64,000 nt of DNA from Alcanivorax sp. S71-1-4 (GCF_009846755.1 NZ_AQOR01000003.1:124001-188000), one strand, 5' to 3'. Shown: positions 1-9,153, counted from the stretch's first letter. Made by a program: numbers and translations. The notes: a model not told the origin generated them from the sequence alone.

Positions 1-1475
1 GCAGCCGTCATCAGCGCCGGGTCGCGATAATCCGCCAGCGTGTCGATACCCGTGGGGCGGGCGCCCTGCACAGTGAAGGCGCCATCCATATCGAACACGG
101 AACGGATATCCAGCACGCCGCTGAGCTGTTCGAACAGCAGCGGGTCCAGCCCGGCACCGGGTTGCCCGTCGGCGAGCACCGGCGGCAACGAGCGCGGCGC
201 CATGACTGCCACGTCGCTGATGATGCGCTCCGCCTGCGGCAGCACGACGGGACGCTGGGTGCCGCTGACACGATCAAAAATCCACAGGCCATAGGCCGGC
301 GGGGCTTCTTCAGCCTCCGGGTTTGCCAGCACATCGTCGTCGCAGGCTCGCAGGCTGTTGCCCACCTGCGCCCGGCACGGCGACCAGGCCACCAGATAGC
401 GGTCGGTGCCATCAAACAGCGGCGCCAGCGCGGCCACGCGCCCGCCGGCGGAGAGTGTTTCCATGGTCGGCGCCAGCGGCAGGCCCAGCACCTCGGTTTC
501 GGCACCGTCAGCACTTTCGCCCGGCAGTGGCTGCGAGGCGCGCTGAAAACGCTGGACGGCCAGCCGGCGCGGCACACCGGCCCAGCCGCCGCCGTTTTCG
601 CGCGCCATCACCAGCAGGTCGCCATTCGGCAACCAGCGCGGGCGGGTGAATTGCAGGCCATCCGGGTCCGGGTTCTGGCGGTCGCTGCCGTACAGCAATC
701 CGGTGGCCGTGCCGTCCGGGTGCAGGGCAAAGAAATCCAGGCTGTTGCGGTTCTGCTTGTTGTCCCAGCGCAGCGTCAGCACACGGCCGTCGTCCATCAC
801 CATGGGCGCGAGATCGTGGCTGGGATTGAAACTGATCTGGCGCAGTTCGGTGCCGTCGGCATTCATCACATGCAGCGCCACGGCAAATTCGCGCCGCGTT
901 TCTTCCAATGGCGCGAACTGCGGCTTGCCTTCATCGAGCAGCCGCGCACGGGCCTGCCGCTGGCGGGTGGAGACGAACAGGATGCGACCGTCCGGCAGGT
1001 AGCGTGGCGCCAGGTCCTGGCCTTCCTCGGCGATCAGGTCGTTGCCGATCACCCGGCGCAGTTGCTGGCTGTCGACGTCATATTCCCAGATATTCCAGGT
1101 CGGCTGCTCGTCGTCATCGGCGTTGGGAATTTCCGGTGCGCGCAGCGCGAACAGCAGACGGCGGCCATCGAAGCTCACGGACAGGTCGCGGATGTCGACC
1201 GGGCCATCGAACAGGTTTGCAGTGAGCACCCGCTCACGGGCATTCGGTGAGGCAAGGTCTCGCAGATGCAGCACGGCGCCGGGCAGGAACGCCGCCGGCT
1301 CGCGCAGCACGGGCGACAACGGCGCACCGTCGTCATCCAGTGCCTCGCCACGGCTGACATACGCCACCGGCCGGTCCAGCAGCGCCACATCACCGCTACC
1401 ACCGTCACCACTGCCACCCAGATCACAGCCCGACAGCCACAGCGCAGCCGCCAGCATCATGCCGGCACGGATCAA
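1..1475 (-). CDS. HzsA-related beta-propeller lipoprotein, 3' end beyond window
   Basis: A continuous leftward reading frame enters from the left edge of the window, so the C-terminus is missing. It begins with a lipoprotein signal (MIRAGMMLAAALWLSGC from the TTG at 1475) with lipobox LSGC. A Gly/Ser/Asp-rich linker follows, then repeated beta-propeller-like units such as DGRRLLFALRAPE, WNIWEYDVDSQQLRRV and YLPDGRILFVSTR. These resemble TolB/WD-type blades and the exported proteins annotated as HzsA-related. Alternative starts are the ATG at 1460 and the ATG at 1535; the TTG gives the most normal lipoprotein signal (charged residue, then hydrophobic core), but no start has a strong ribosome site. 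It is divergent from the cytochrome operon at 1744 and probably belongs to the same exported system. Hydrazine synthesis is not implied; only the fold resembles that family. Confidence 0.6.
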   Translation of the reverse strand, partial: MIRAGMMLAAALWLSGCDLGGSGDGGSGDVALLDRPVAYVSRGEALDDDGAPLSPVLREPAAFLPGAVLHLRDLASPNARERVLTANLFDGPVDIRDLSVSFDGRRLLFALRAPEIPNADDDEQPTWNIWEYDVDSQQLRRVIGNDLIAEEGQDLAPRYLPDGRILFVSTRQRQARARLLDEGKPQFAPLEETRREFAVALHVMNADGTELRQISFNPSHDLAPMVMDDGRVLTLRWDNKQNRNSLDFFALHPDGTATGLLYGSDRQNPDPDGLQFTRPRWLPNGDLLVMARENGGGWAGVPRRLAVQRFQRASQPLPGESADGAETEVLGLPLAPTMETLSAGGRVAALAPLFDGTDRYLVAWSPCRAQVGNSLRACDDDVLANPEAEEAPPAYGLWIFDRVSGTQRPVVLPQAERIISDVAVMAPRSLPPVLADGQPGAGLDPLLFEQLSGVLDIRSVFDMDGAFTVQGARPTGIDTLADYRDPALMTA

Positions 1476-1535
1476 CCGAGGTGTAAACGTTTCCCCTGAC
1501 ACGGTCTCTGATCGCCCCCGAACCCTGCTTGTCAT

Positions 1536-1743
1536 GATCGACCGCCCGTTTCCCCGACGGGCGGTCAGACCGCCAGTATCAACAACTTTGCATTGTAAAT
1601 CTGGGCGGCGGTTCACTATACGGGGGTGCATCAGTAGCGCAAACCCGCGTTGCCGGGCCGTTATAGTGGGTGCCGGAACGACAACAAAGACCACAGACGT
1701 TCGCCGCAATGGCGGGCTGCGACCTCGTCGGGGGGATGAGGGG
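1536..1743. promoter_or_regulatory. divergent intergenic region of exported cytochrome cluster
   Basis: This is the 208-bp space between the leftward propeller lipoprotein and the rightward cytochrome operon, so both promoters should lie here. A -10-like TATAGT at 1662-1667 faces rightward without a clear -35. A G-rich ribosome site (gaggggATG) decides the cytochrome start at 1744. Confidence 0.3.
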
Positions 1744-2964
1744 ATGAAACGAATCAAACGCGTCACTGCACTGATGCTGTGCCTGGGTGGCCTTGTGGCT
1801 GCCAGCGAGGCAGCGGCGAATGCGCGTGACCAGGCGCAACGGATGCACAATCGGCTGACCGGCACACCCGCCTCAGACGCGCTGCTGACCACCATGGCCA
1901 ACCTGATCGACACCGGGCAGGCCCGCGAGGCTGCGCTGATGGCGACCGGGCAGGACGGCTTCTACAACGTGGTGCTGAAGAACTTCGCCACACCCTGGAC
2001 CAATCGCGAGCGCGACGTGTTCGCGCCGCTGAACGATTACACCGCCACTGTCATCGGGCTGGTGCGCGATGATCGCGACTTCCGCCAGGTCCTGTACGCC
2101 GATGTGGTCTACACCGGTGACCAGGGCGAACTCAGCGCACTCGGCCACACCAATGTGCCGGCGCCATCGGGCACCAGCAACGCGCACTTTGAAGCCATGG
2201 AAGCCGCCCATGTGCCGCTGCAGCAAGTACTCACCCCGCGCTCGCAATCGGCGCTGTATGGCCTGCCCGCTGACGCCACCGCCGGCATCATGACCAGCCG
2301 CGCTGCCGCGAAGTCGTTTTTCTACGCCGGCACCAACCGCGCCATGCTGCGCTTTACCCTGATGAACCACCTCTGCCACGACCTGGAACAACTCAAGGAC
2401 GCCACCCGGCCGGCCGACCGCATTCGCCAGGACATCACCCGCAGCCCCGGCGGCGACAGCCGCATCTTCCTGAACAACTGCATCGCCTGCCACGCGGGGA
2501 TGGACCCGATGGCCGGCGCCTTCGCCTACTACAACTGGAGTGGCCCGGAAGGCTCACCGGCCGGCGAGATCCTGTACAACCGCGAAGGCCAGACCGACCC
2601 CGCCACCGGCACCCGTGTGCAGGCGAAGTCCCGCATCAACGCGAACAATTTCATCCACGGTTTTGAAACCGGCGACGATACCTGGCTCAACTACTGGCGC
2701 GAGGGCCAGAACGCTGTGCTCGGCTGGGACGGCAGCCTGCCCGGTCACGGACAGGGCGCAAAAAGTCTTGGCCAGGAACTCGCCCACAGCGAGGCGTTCG
2801 CCACCTGCCAGGCAGAGAAGACGTTCCGCACCGTGTGCCTGCGCAGCCCCGCGTCCACGGCAGACCTGTCGCAGGTCGAGAGCATGCGCGCCGCGTTCAG
2901 CGCCAACGGCCACCGGTTGCGCGACCTGTTCGTCGACGCCGCCGTCTACTGCATGGGGGACTGA
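1744..2964 (+). CDS. exported c-type cytochrome-domain protein
   Basis: The protein has 406 residues and a cleavable signal peptide (MKRIKRVTALMLCLGG... ending AAANA). One haem-c attachment motif, CIACH, lies at about residues 246-250, in FLNNCIACHAGMDPMAG. The rest has no domain I recognise. Residues near 130-200 are Ala/His-rich, with a conserved-looking NHLCHDLEQLKD segment. The reading frame is open upstream of 1744, but the ATG there follows a good purine-rich ribosome site and is the only start that yields a signal peptide. The stop is separated by 3 nt from the next gene, so it is co-transcribed with the LamG/cytochrome lipoprotein. Its expected role is periplasmic electron transfer or a haem-bearing subunit; the substrate is unknown. 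Confidence 0.75.
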   Translation: MKRIKRVTALMLCLGGLVAASEAAANARDQAQRMHNRLTGTPASDALLTTMANLIDTGQAREAALMATGQDGFYNVVLKNFATPWTNRERDVFAPLNDYTATVIGLVRDDRDFRQVLYADVVYTGDQGELSALGHTNVPAPSGTSNAHFEAMEAAHVPLQQVLTPRSQSALYGLPADATAGIMTSRAAAKSFFYAGTNRAMLRFTLMNHLCHDLEQLKDATRPADRIRQDITRSPGGDSRIFLNNCIACHAGMDPMAGAFAYYNWSGPEGSPAGEILYNREGQTDPATGTRVQAKSRINANNFIHGFETGDDTWLNYWREGQNAVLGWDGSLPGHGQGAKSLGQELAHSEAFATCQAEKTFRTVCLRSPASTADLSQVESMRAAFSANGHRLRDLFVDAAVYCMGD

Positions 2965-2967
2965 GCA

Positions 2968-5475
2968 ATGCGCCATTTACGACTGGGCCTGCCCCTGCTG
3001 CTGCTTGTGCTCGCCGGCTGCGGTGGCAGCGGCGGCAGTGGTGCGCCGGTGACACAAAACCCGCCGCCGAACAATGACGATGACGTGAACTACACCGGCC
3101 CGGTGGCCCGCACCAGCGATGTGGTCGCGTTCAAGCTCAATGTGTGGGACAACTTGGTGCGTGCCGACCGCTGTGGCGCCTGCCACGGCACCGGGGGCCA
3201 GGCCCCCTCCTTTGTACGCGACGACGACATCAACCTGGCCTACACCGCTGCCAACGGCGTGGTGAACCTGCGCCAGCCGGGCAATTCGCAGATGGTCAGC
3301 AAGATTCGCGGCGGCCACCACTGCTGGATCGGCAATGACAACATCGCAGCCAATGCCTGCGCGGACCAGATCACGGTATGGATCGACAATTGGGCTGGCC
3401 AGAGCATCGACGGCAATGCCGGCGAAGTGGAGTTTGTGCCGCCACCGATTCGTGATCCGGGCAGCAGCCGTACTTTCCCGGCCTCCGCCGCCCTGTTCGA
3501 GCAACACCTGCACCCGATCCTCGCCGCGCATTGCAGCGAGTGCCATGTGCCGAACGCCGCCGGCACACCGATCTCGCCCTATTTTGCCGCCAGCGACGTG
3601 GACAACGCCTACAAGGCGGTGCAGAACAGCGTCAACCTGGATAACCCGGACGGCTCGCGGCTGGTGGCACGGTTGCGCGAGGATTTGCACAACTGCTGGA
3701 GCGTCTGTGGGGATGACGCCATCGTGCTGCGCGACGCCATCATCGCCATGGCCGAAGGCATTCCGGTCAGCGAGCCGGACACGGCGCTGGTACTGAGCAA
3801 GGCACTGCGGCTGGACGACGGCATTCTCGCCGCCAGTGGCGGCCGCCATGACGCCAACGTGATCGCCCGCTATGAATTCCGCAGCGGCACCGGCAATACC
3901 GCATTCGACAATAGCGGCGTGGAGCCGCAACTGAACCTGACGCTCTCCGGCGATGTGGAATGGGTCGGTGGCTGGGGCATCCGCATCAACAGCGGCAAAG
4001 CGCAGGGCAACACCGCTGCCAGCCGCAAGCTCAGCGACCTGATCACCGGCAGCGGCGAATTCACGCTGGAAGCCTGGGTGATCCCGGCCACCACCGGACA
4101 GGAAAACGCGCACATCGTCAGCTACGCGGCCGGCGCCGATGCGCGCAATCTGACCTTGAGCCAGCAACAGTCGAGTTACGGTTTTGCGCTGCGCCACAAC
4201 AACACCAATGCCAACGGCGAGCCGTTGCTGGACAGCCCGGCGGAAAGCCTGCAAGCCAGCCTGCAACACGTCGTGCTGACGTTTGATGCGGTCAATGGCC
4301 GGCGCCTGTATATCAACGGCACCGACACAGGCATCACCGACCCGGTGGCGCCCTCGGCACTGGAAAGCTGGAACGACACCTACGCGCTGGTGCTGGGCAA
4401 CGAAGCCTCCGGCAACCGTCTCTGGCAGGGCGTGATCCGGTTTGTCGCGGTGCACAACCGCGCGCTCAACGCCACCCAGATTGCACAGAACTTCGCCGCC
4501 GGCGTGGGCGAGCGCTTTTATCTGCTGTTCAGCATCGGCGAGCTGATCAACACGCCGGAATCCTACATCGGTTTTGAAGTCTCGCGGTTCGACAATTATG
4601 CCTACCTGTTTGCCGAGCCGTTCTTCATCAATCTGGACAACACGGCACCGCCGGCCACCACGTTGCAGGGCCTGCGCGTCGGCATCAACGGCCGCGAAAT
4701 CACCGTCGGCCAGACCTGGCGCCAGCTCGACACGGAAATCGGCGGCCCTGGCTACACCGGCGGGGTGCAGCCCCTGTCGCGGCTGGGCACCATCATCGCG
4801 CTCGATGTCGGCCAGGAGCAGGATGAATTCTTCCTGTCGTTCGCCCGGCTGGGCAGCCACACCCACGTCTACACCGAGCCCACTCCCGTGCCGATTCCGA
4901 AAGTACCGGCGGCGCCGCAGCCGGATATCGGCGTGCGCACCTTCGATGAAATCAACGCCACCATGAGCACGCTCACTGGCGTACCCGCCACCTGGGGCGA
5001 TGTGCCGGAAACCTTCTCACTGGTGCGGCAGCAGTTGCCGATCAGTGACGGTTTCGGCGGCTTCCTCACCGCACACCAGATCGGCGTGGCGCAGTTGGCG
5101 ATTGAATACTGCAATGCTCTGGTGGAAGCCGAGATGGCGGGCAATGCCGCCATCGCGCCGCTGTTCACCGGCTTCGACTATCACGCCAACGCGCAATCAA
5201 TCAGCGATCAGGACTGGCAGGACCAGATCATCACCCCGCTGCTTGAGCGCATGCTCGGCACCGGGCTGGATTCGCAGCCGGCCCACGCCAGCGTACGCAC
5301 CGAACTGACGCAGTTGCTGCTGTCCACCGGCGACGTGAAACCGGTCAGCGCCCCCGACGGTGTGCCCGACGGCCTGGCCCGCTGCAATGGCGCCTGCCCC
5401 GCCGGGCAGACTCAAACCGCGGTGAAAGCCGCCTGCGCCGCTGCCCTCGGCGGCGCCACCATGCTGATCAAATAA
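2968..5475 (+). CDS. LamG-domain lipoprotein with two CXXCH motifs
   Basis: This is an 835-residue lipoprotein (MRHLRLGLPLLLLVLAGC, lipobox LAGC, Cys18) with a Gly/Ser linker. Two haem-type motifs are visible: CGACH at about 69 and CSECH at about 189. The second sits in a segment (LHPILAAHCSECH) typical of DUF1592/PSD1-like cytochromes of planctomycete type. Residues of about 295-510 form a concanavalin/LamG fold (FTLEAWVIPATT, LYINGTDTG, YALVLGNEA, WQGVIRFVAVHNRAL). The C-terminal 300 residues are unassigned. It is the second gene of the operon and 11 nt precede the next gene. The haem plus carbohydrate-type LamG combination suggests a large outer-surface or periplasmic redox protein; no substrate can be deduced. 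Confidence 0.75.
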   Translation: MRHLRLGLPLLLLVLAGCGGSGGSGAPVTQNPPPNNDDDVNYTGPVARTSDVVAFKLNVWDNLVRADRCGACHGTGGQAPSFVRDDDINLAYTAANGVVNLRQPGNSQMVSKIRGGHHCWIGNDNIAANACADQITVWIDNWAGQSIDGNAGEVEFVPPPIRDPGSSRTFPASAALFEQHLHPILAAHCSECHVPNAAGTPISPYFAASDVDNAYKAVQNSVNLDNPDGSRLVARLREDLHNCWSVCGDDAIVLRDAIIAMAEGIPVSEPDTALVLSKALRLDDGILAASGGRHDANVIARYEFRSGTGNTAFDNSGVEPQLNLTLSGDVEWVGGWGIRINSGKAQGNTAASRKLSDLITGSGEFTLEAWVIPATTGQENAHIVSYAAGADARNLTLSQQQSSYGFALRHNNTNANGEPLLDSPAESLQASLQHVVLTFDAVNGRRLYINGTDTGITDPVAPSALESWNDTYALVLGNEASGNRLWQGVIRFVAVHNRALNATQIAQNFAAGVGERFYLLFSIGELINTPESYIGFEVSRFDNYAYLFAEPFFINLDNTAPPATTLQGLRVGINGREITVGQTWRQLDTEIGGPGYTGGVQPLSRLGTIIALDVGQEQDEFFLSFARLGSHTHVYTEPTPVPIPKVPAAPQPDIGVRTFDEINATMSTLTGVPATWGDVPETFSLVRQQLPISDGFGGFLTAHQIGVAQLAIEYCNALVEAEMAGNAAIAPLFTGFDYHANAQSISDQDWQDQIITPLLERMLGTGLDSQPAHASVRTELTQLLLSTGDVKPVSAPDGVPDGLARCNGACPAGQTQTAVKAACAAALGGATMLIK

Positions 5476-5486
5476 CGGAGGCCAGG

Positions 5487-7046
5487 ATGAGACGCTTACC
5501 GCCACTGCATCCGGACATGCCGCTGACGCGGCTGCACCATGGCCGGCCAATGACCCGGCGTGACTTTCTCGCGCGCGGCCTGCTGCGCGGCGCCGGGCTG
5601 GTCAGCAGCCTGGGCGTGTTCAGTCTGTTCAGTAATCCGCGCGCGGCCATGGCCGCGCTCGCGCCCGATCTGGAAAACCTGAAGGCCGGCTGCGGCATTC
5701 AGGTGGCCGGTGCCGGCAAAATTCCTTTCATCTGCTTCGATCTGGCTGGCGGCGCCAGCATGGCCGGCTCGAACGTGCTGGTGGGCCGCGAAGGCGGGCA
5801 GGAGGCGTTTCTCTCTGCTGCCGGCTATTCGATGCAGGGCCTGCCGGGCAACATGCTACCGTCACTGGGCAGCCCGTTCATTGATCGCAGCCTGGGCCTG
5901 GCCTTCCATACCGACTCCGGCTTTTTGCAGGGCATTCTGGAAAAAACCAGCGCCGGTGCCCGCGCCGGCACCAACGGCTGCGTGATCCCGGCCCGTTCGG
6001 AAAACGACACCGCCAACAATCCGCACAACCCGCTGTACGGCATCTTCAAGGCCGGCGCCAACGGCGAACTGCTGGCGCTGGCGGGCTCCTCCAGTTCCGA
6101 TTCCGGCGGCAACTCCATGGCGCCCGCCTGGCTGATCGACCCGAGCGTGCGGCCGACCAAGGTGGACCGCCCTTCGGATGTCACTGGCCTGGTCAATACC
6201 GGCAAGCTGGTCGGCCTGCTGGACCAGTCCGATGCCGTAGCAGTGATGGAAGCGGTGGCACGTATCAGCCACAGCAAACTCGGCCAGGTGGATACCGCCG
6301 TGACCCAGGATGCCGTGCTGAAAGAGCTGATGCGCTGCGGGTATATCGAAGCGGCGGATATCACCGACCGCTACGGGGATCCGTCCGCGCTGAACCCGGT
6401 GCTGGATACACACATCGTCGGCGAGGGCGGTATTTTTACCGAAGCCGAATTCAACAGTGACAGCGAATTCCGCAAAACCGCGTCGATCATGAAACTGGTC
6501 ATCGGCGGTTATGCAGGCGCTGGCTGCGTCACCATCGGCGGCTACGATTACCACACCGGCGAACGCGGCACCGGCGAGCTGCGCGACCTTCGCGCCGGCC
6601 GGTGCATGGGCGCCTGCCTGGAATATGCCGCACGCATGGGCACGCCGCTGATGCTGTACGTGTTCAGTGACGGCTCGGTGTCGAGCAATGGCCGCATCGA
6701 CGATTCCATCAATGGCCGGGGCAAAGGCGAATGGACCGGCGACAGCAGTGGCACGGCGGCGTCGTTCTTTCTGGTCTACAATCCTGGCGGGCGGCCGCAA
6801 CTGCTCGGCGGTTCGCCGGATGAACAGGCACGTCACCAGCAGCTTGGCTGGATGCGCGCCAACGGGTCGGTGGAAACCGCCAGTTCGCCGGCCGCCAACA
6901 ACGTCAATCTGCTGGTGGAAACCGTGTTGCTGAACTACATGGCCTTGCATGGCGAGGCCGGCATGTTCCCCGGCCGCTTCCCGCTGCACAGCCTGGGCAA
7001 CGCCACCATGATGGAACGCCTGACGGCTTTCCAGCCGATTGTCTGA
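5487..7046 (+). CDS. Tat-exported DUF1501-like protein
   Basis: The protein has 519 residues. The start at 5487 is set by a strong GGAGG site 5 nt upstream. It gives a long n-region followed by a twin-arginine motif TRRDFLARG at about residues 23-31 and a hydrophobic stretch, i.e. a Tat signal, implying a folded or cofactor-bearing periplasmic protein. The mature part resembles the exported alkaline-phosphatase-fold DUF1501 family in layout (FICFDLAGGASMAGSN near the N-terminus, GGYDYHTG, and LMLYVFSDGSVSSNG near 390). In databases relatives are often mislabelled as GspF. The family assignment is moderate. It lies between the LamG/cytochrome lipoprotein and ApbE, so it probably works with them as one periplasmic complex. 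Confidence 0.6.
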   Translation: MRRLPPLHPDMPLTRLHHGRPMTRRDFLARGLLRGAGLVSSLGVFSLFSNPRAAMAALAPDLENLKAGCGIQVAGAGKIPFICFDLAGGASMAGSNVLVGREGGQEAFLSAAGYSMQGLPGNMLPSLGSPFIDRSLGLAFHTDSGFLQGILEKTSAGARAGTNGCVIPARSENDTANNPHNPLYGIFKAGANGELLALAGSSSSDSGGNSMAPAWLIDPSVRPTKVDRPSDVTGLVNTGKLVGLLDQSDAVAVMEAVARISHSKLGQVDTAVTQDAVLKELMRCGYIEAADITDRYGDPSALNPVLDTHIVGEGGIFTEAEFNSDSEFRKTASIMKLVIGGYAGAGCVTIGGYDYHTGERGTGELRDLRAGRCMGACLEYAARMGTPLMLYVFSDGSVSSNGRIDDSINGRGKGEWTGDSSGTAASFFLVYNPGGRPQLLGGSPDEQARHQQLGWMRANGSVETASSPAANNVNLLVETVLLNYMALHGEAGMFPGRFPLHSLGNATMMERLTAFQPIV

Positions 7047-7070
7047 CGCCGCTGACGGATGGAGCAACGC

Positions 7071-8036
7071 GTGCCACGACTGCTGCTGACCTGCCTGCTG
7101 TCACTGTGCTGGCTGGCCGCCGACGCACACGCCGACTGGGTGCAGGCGCAGTGGAACGTGATGGGCACCCGCGCCACGCTGGAGTTCTGGCCTGGCGAGC
7201 AGGACAGCCGCGATACCGTGGCACTGATCCAGGCGGAGTTTGATCGCATCAATGGGCAGTATTCGCCCTGGCGGGAAGGCAGCGAGCTGTATCGGGTCAA
7301 CCACACGGCCACGCACACCTCCGTCACGCTGTCGGAAGAATTTGCGCAACTGATCGAGACGTCGCGTTACTACACCACCCTGACGGACGGCGCCTTCGAC
7401 ATCAGCTTTGCCAGCGTCGGCCACCTGTACGACTATCGCGCCGGCATCGCACCGGATGACGACACCCTGGCCCATGCCAGGGACGGCGTCGGCATGGACA
7501 AGGTCACGCTGGATGAACAGCGCCGGCTACGTCTGCACCATCCGGCCACGCGCATTGATCTCGGCGGCATCGCCAAGGGGTACGCCATTGACCGCGCCGT
7601 GGCCATCCTGCGGCAGGCGGGCGTACGCCATGCGTATGTCAGCCTCGGTGGCGACAGCTACGTACTCGGCGACCGGCGCGGGCGCGCCTGGCAGGTCGGT
7701 ATCCGCCATCCACGCCTCGAGGAAGCGGTGGCGATTTCCCTGCCCCTGGCGGATATCGCCGTCTCCACGTCCGGCGACTACGAACGTTTCTTTATCCGCG
7801 ACGGGGAGCATGTGCATCACATCCTCAGCCCGGCCAGCGGCAAGCCGGCCGGTGAACTGGTCAGCGTCACCGTGCTGGCCGAGCGCGGTATCGATGCCGA
7901 CGCCCTGTCCACCAGCCTGTTCGTGCTGGGGCGGGAACAGGGCCTGGCACTGGCGAATCGGCTGCCGGGCATTTCGGCCATCCTGATCGACCGGCACGGC
8001 GAAGTGTTTTATTCGGACGATCTGATGGCCCCGTAG
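7071..8036 (+). CDS. FAD:protein FMN transferase (ApbE family)
   Basis: A 321-residue exported flavin transferase that covalently attaches FMN to Thr/Ser of target proteins using FAD and Mg2+. Family landmarks are visible: NGQYSPWREGSEL, DGAFDISFASVGHLY, IDLGGIAKGYAIDRAV (the best-conserved ApbE signature), VSLGGDSY, and HILSPASGKPA followed by DADALSTSLFVLG. The N-terminus is a signal peptide ending ADAHA. I chose the GTG at 7071 because GGATGGAG lies 6 nt upstream; an in-frame ATG at 7059 is the alternative. It closes the operon begun at 1744. I did not find a clear D-x-x-(S/T)-G-A-(S/T) flavinylation site in its operon partners, so its target is open. Confidence 0.88.
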   Translation: MPRLLLTCLLSLCWLAADAHADWVQAQWNVMGTRATLEFWPGEQDSRDTVALIQAEFDRINGQYSPWREGSELYRVNHTATHTSVTLSEEFAQLIETSRYYTTLTDGAFDISFASVGHLYDYRAGIAPDDDTLAHARDGVGMDKVTLDEQRRLRLHHPATRIDLGGIAKGYAIDRAVAILRQAGVRHAYVSLGGDSYVLGDRRGRAWQVGIRHPRLEEAVAISLPLADIAVSTSGDYERFFIRDGEHVHHILSPASGKPAGELVSVTVLAERGIDADALSTSLFVLGREQGLALANRLPGISAILIDRHGEVFYSDDLMAP

Positions 8037-8106
8037 CTGCGGCGGCTGTCTTTCCCCGACCCGCAACAGGTACACTGCGGCCTTGATCCACAACCTGCCC
8101 CTACGC

Positions 8107-8865
8107 ATGACTGCACACCCGGTTCTGGTCTTCGATTCCGGTGTCGGTGGCCTGAGCGTCGCCGCGGAAATCCGTCGCCGTTTGCCGACCCAGCCGCTGC
8201 ATTATCTGATGGACAGTGCCGGCTTTCCCTACGGCACCAAGGATGACGCCACCCTGACCGCCCGGGTGGTGCAGGTGTGCCGTGACGCCGTGGCGGCACA
8301 ACAGCCGCGCATGCTGGTGGTGGCCTGCAATACCGCCAGCACGCTGGCGCTGCCGGCGTTGCGCGAGGCGCTCGCCATTCCCGTGGTGGGCGTGGTGCCG
8401 GCACTGAAAGTCGCGGCCAGCGCCTGCCCCGGCGGCGAGATCGGCCTGCTGGCCACGCCCGCCACCGTGAACCGTCCCTATACCGACAACCTGATTCGCG
8501 AATTCGCCGCCGGCTGTCGCGTCCGCCGACTCGGCAGCCGCGAGTTGGTGCAGTGGGCGGAAGACTGGGTTGCGTCAGGCCGCGCGCCGGATGGCCTGTT
8601 CGCCCACCTGGATGGCTGGCTGACGCAACCGGCCCCGGTCAGTCATGTGGTGCTGGGCTGCACGCATTTCCCGCTGCTGCGGCCGATGCTGGAGCGGCTG
8701 TGGCCGTCGGTAACCTGGGTGGATTCCGGCGAGGCGATTGCACGCCGGGTGGCGCAGTTGCTCGGTGACGACGTACCCGCCACAGGCCACCCCGAAGCGC
8801 AGCTGTTCTGGACAGGCGAGCGCGCCCCCGCAGACGGCGTAGCGCGATACCTGACTGCGCTTTAA
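8107..8865 (+). CDS. murI: glutamate racemase
   Basis: MurI interconverts L- and D-glutamate in the cytoplasm for peptidoglycan. The protein has 252 residues from the ATG at 8107; a TTG at 8083 would add 8 residues but has no better ribosome site. The racemase core is complete: FDSGVGGLSV with the substrate Asp/Ser at residues 10-11, VVACNTAST containing catalytic Cys74, and VVLGCTHFPLL containing catalytic Cys185 and its neighbouring His. It lies 70 nt after apbE. It is followed by a dispersed inverted repeat starting 25 nt past the stop, whose palindromic ends may act as a transcript 3' hairpin. Confidence 0.95.
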   Translation: MTAHPVLVFDSGVGGLSVAAEIRRRLPTQPLHYLMDSAGFPYGTKDDATLTARVVQVCRDAVAAQQPRMLVVACNTASTLALPALREALAIPVVGVVPALKVAASACPGGEIGLLATPATVNRPYTDNLIREFAAGCRVRRLGSRELVQWAEDWVASGRAPDGLFAHLDGWLTQPAPVSHVVLGCTHFPLLRPMLERLWPSVTWVDSGEAIARRVAQLLGDDVPATGHPEAQLFWTGERAPADGVARYLTAL

Positions 8866-8890
8866 CGTTGCCGGCCGTCACAAGAGCGCC

Positions 8891-9153
8891 GTAGGGTGGG
8901 TAGAGCCAACGGCGAAACCCACCACGCCCATGCCGCACACTGCTCGCACAAAAACAGCGAAACTACCGACCTCCGCAAAAGGAAATTTCAGCCATTTCGC
9001 AACCCCGAACTGCTCACCTTCGTAAAAGGCCGTTTTCGGTAATGCTTCAAATCGGAAATGCCGGCCTGTGGAGAGGGCAGTTTCGATGATTTTGCGGGAG
9101 TGAATAACAGGCATGGACACGGTGGGTTTCGCCGTTGGCTCTGCCCACCCTAC
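8891..9153. repeat. dispersed inverted-repeat element, copy A
   Basis: This is an approximately 263-bp element bounded by long terminal inverted repeats: GTAGGGTGGGTAGAGCC... at the left, and the complement ...GGCTCTGCCCACCCTAC at the right. Each arm continues with GAAACCCACC / GGTGGGTTTC. Internal conserved blocks include CGCACACTGCTCGCACAAAA and TGATTTTGCGGGAGTGAATAA, which recur in copies B and C. There is no coding capacity. It looks like a REP/MITE-type non-autonomous element. The right arm supplies the TAG stop of the leftward gene ending at 9150. Confidence 0.8.

Noticed and set aside
162-1250. 362-codon rightward open frame, Arg/Gln/His-rich
   Set aside because: It is the shadow of the leftward propeller lipoprotein. 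That frame has a lipobox and propeller-like repeats; this one has no ribosome site or recognisable domains.
1-1475. Hydrazine synthase/anammox function
   Set aside because: Only the HzsA-like propeller layout is present; no other anammox gene is seen and the organism type does not fit.
2977-4866. 629-codon leftward open frame opposite the LamG lipoprotein
   Set aside because: Composition typical of antisense frames in GC-rich DNA; the opposite strand has a signal sequence, haem motifs and operon spacing.
8891-9153. Possible CRISPR array
   Set aside because: The repeats are inverted and unique within the element, with no regular direct repeat-spacer pattern and no cas genes.
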